A stretch of DNA of 6,351 nucleotides, from assembly GCA_937928755.1 (NCBI GenBank), contig CALEZI010000129.1, forward strand, positions 1-6,351. The letters are read 5' to 3'. The notes beneath the pieces are model-generated. The model did not search any database. It had not been told where the DNA came from and worked only from the letters and a program-made list of their open reading frames with translations. The translations under genes were made by a program, and so were the position numbers. The DNA comes from an uncultured Rhodanobacteraceae bacterium. GTDB taxonomy: Bacteria > Pseudomonadota > Gammaproteobacteria > Xanthomonadales > SZUA-5. Shown here piece after piece: positions 5,735 to 6,351 of the stretch (position 1 is the stretch's first letter; every line of letters starts with the position of its first letter).

Positions 5735-6351
5735 TCAACTCAACCCCCACAGCGTCGACAGATATTTCCAGTTGATGAAGTAGTAGAGGACGAAGGAGAC
5801 CAGGAACACCATCGCCAGCACGAAGGTGCCGGGCGCCGCGAAGCCCATCGAGCCGTAGCTTTGCACCGCGACCGAGGACGGGATCTGCAGCGGGATCGGC
5901 GTCGGCTCCTTGGCCGGCGCTCCGCTATCGAGACGCTTGCCCCACAGCAACGAGCCGACCGTGATCCAGATGTAGATGGCGCCACCGGCGATCGCTGCGA
6001 TGCCAGCAATGCCGACCAGACCCATCATCAGGTAGGCCGCACCCGGCCACTCGTAGGCCAGCGCATTGCCGGCAAACGCCATGTCCCAATGCCGGCGCGA
6101 TACGCCCAGCGTTCCCGCGCCCATCATCACCAGGCAGAAGAAGTACATCGAGAAGCCGAACAGGTACGGCTGCCACTTGGCCAGGGTCGGGTTGATCATC
6201 TCTCGCTTGAACAGCACCGGGATCAGGAAGTAGGTCAGCGCCATGAACGACAGCGTGGTGCCGATGACGACCGTCGCGTGGAAATGGCCCGGAACATAGA
6301 TCGTGTTGTGGATGATCATGTTCAGCTGCTCGGTGCCCATCATCACGCCGG
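5735..6351 (-). CDS. Heme-copper oxidase subunit I, B-family-like; C-terminal 204 residues only
   Basis: The frame is open through the right edge; only the last 204 residues are present. It is the catalytic membrane subunit of a terminal oxidase or close relative. Near the start of the fragment, HNTIYVPGHFHATV holds the helix X ligands: the first His of HFH for the high-spin heme and the second for the low-spin heme. The HNT-x2-VPGHFH form is that of B-family (ba3-like) enzymes rather than the A-family VVAHFH form. Three or four further helices follow, with KWQPYLFGF and GVSRRHWDM in between, and a last helix ending YYFINWKYLSTLWGLS. The CuB His, the His pair and the diagnostic Tyr lie outside the window, so O2 reductase versus sNOR/eNOR-type NO reductase cannot be settled here. 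Downstream ctaB and SCO suggest a farnesylated heme and a CuA-bearing subunit II. Confidence 0.93.
   Translation of the reverse strand, partial: GVMMGTEQLNMIIHNTIYVPGHFHATVVIGTTLSFMALTYFLIPVLFKREMINPTLAKWQPYLFGFSMYFFCLVMMGAGTLGVSRRHWDMAFAGNALAYEWPGAAYLMMGLVGIAGIAAIAGGAIYIWITVGSLLWGKRLDSGAPAKEPTPIPLQIPSSVAVQSYGSMGFAAPGTFVLAMVFLVSFVLYYFINWKYLSTLWGLS

Overview
This GC-rich window reads almost entirely on the minus strand. It carries one co-directional respiratory locus running from right to left. Gene content and two families of intergenic palindromes (GTAG-type REP-like elements and a composite CCCTCTCC hairpin array) suggest a gammaproteobacterium, perhaps related to the Xanthomonadales/Rhodanobacteraceae. 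That placement is inferred from repeat style and codon bias and was not tested by any search.

Layout in transcription order. (1) 6351-5735: the C-terminal part of a B-family-like heme-copper oxidase subunit I, cut by the right edge. (2) 5734-5540: a non-coding gap filled by a roughly 145-bp array of consecutive hairpins with imperfect terminal inverted repeats. (3) 5539-4643: heme O synthase (ctaB/cyoE). (4) 4637-3789: a SCO-family copper chaperone with a C-terminal membrane anchor. (5) 3792-2302: a three-part fusion of a di-heme cytochrome b, two [4Fe-4S] ferredoxin motifs and an MvhD/FlpD-like domain. (6) 2301-2121: a short gap with an inverted pair of REP-like palindromes. (7) 2120-1617: a small membrane-anchored protein of unknown function. 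(8) 1620 to the left edge: a second, divergent heme-copper oxidase subunit I-like protein, open at its C-terminus.

Genes 4/5 and 7/8 are joined by 4-nt stop/start overlaps (GTGA and ATGA), and genes 3/4 are 5 nt apart, so tight co-expression is likely. The right half looks like a terminal oxidase with its cofactor supply: ctaB for heme o/a precursors and SCO for copper. The left half is more unusual. The second subunit I keeps the heme histidines, but it has Phe where the catalytic cross-linked Tyr should be and Asp where the third CuB histidine should be. This pattern points to a nitric-oxide-reductase-like member of the superfamily rather than a standard O2 reductase. The cytochrome b/ferredoxin/MvhD fusion could bring electrons from a cytoplasmic donor into the membrane. 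The most interesting hypothesis is that genes 5, 7 and 8 form a little-described NO- or O2-handling respiratory module beside a more conventional oxidase.
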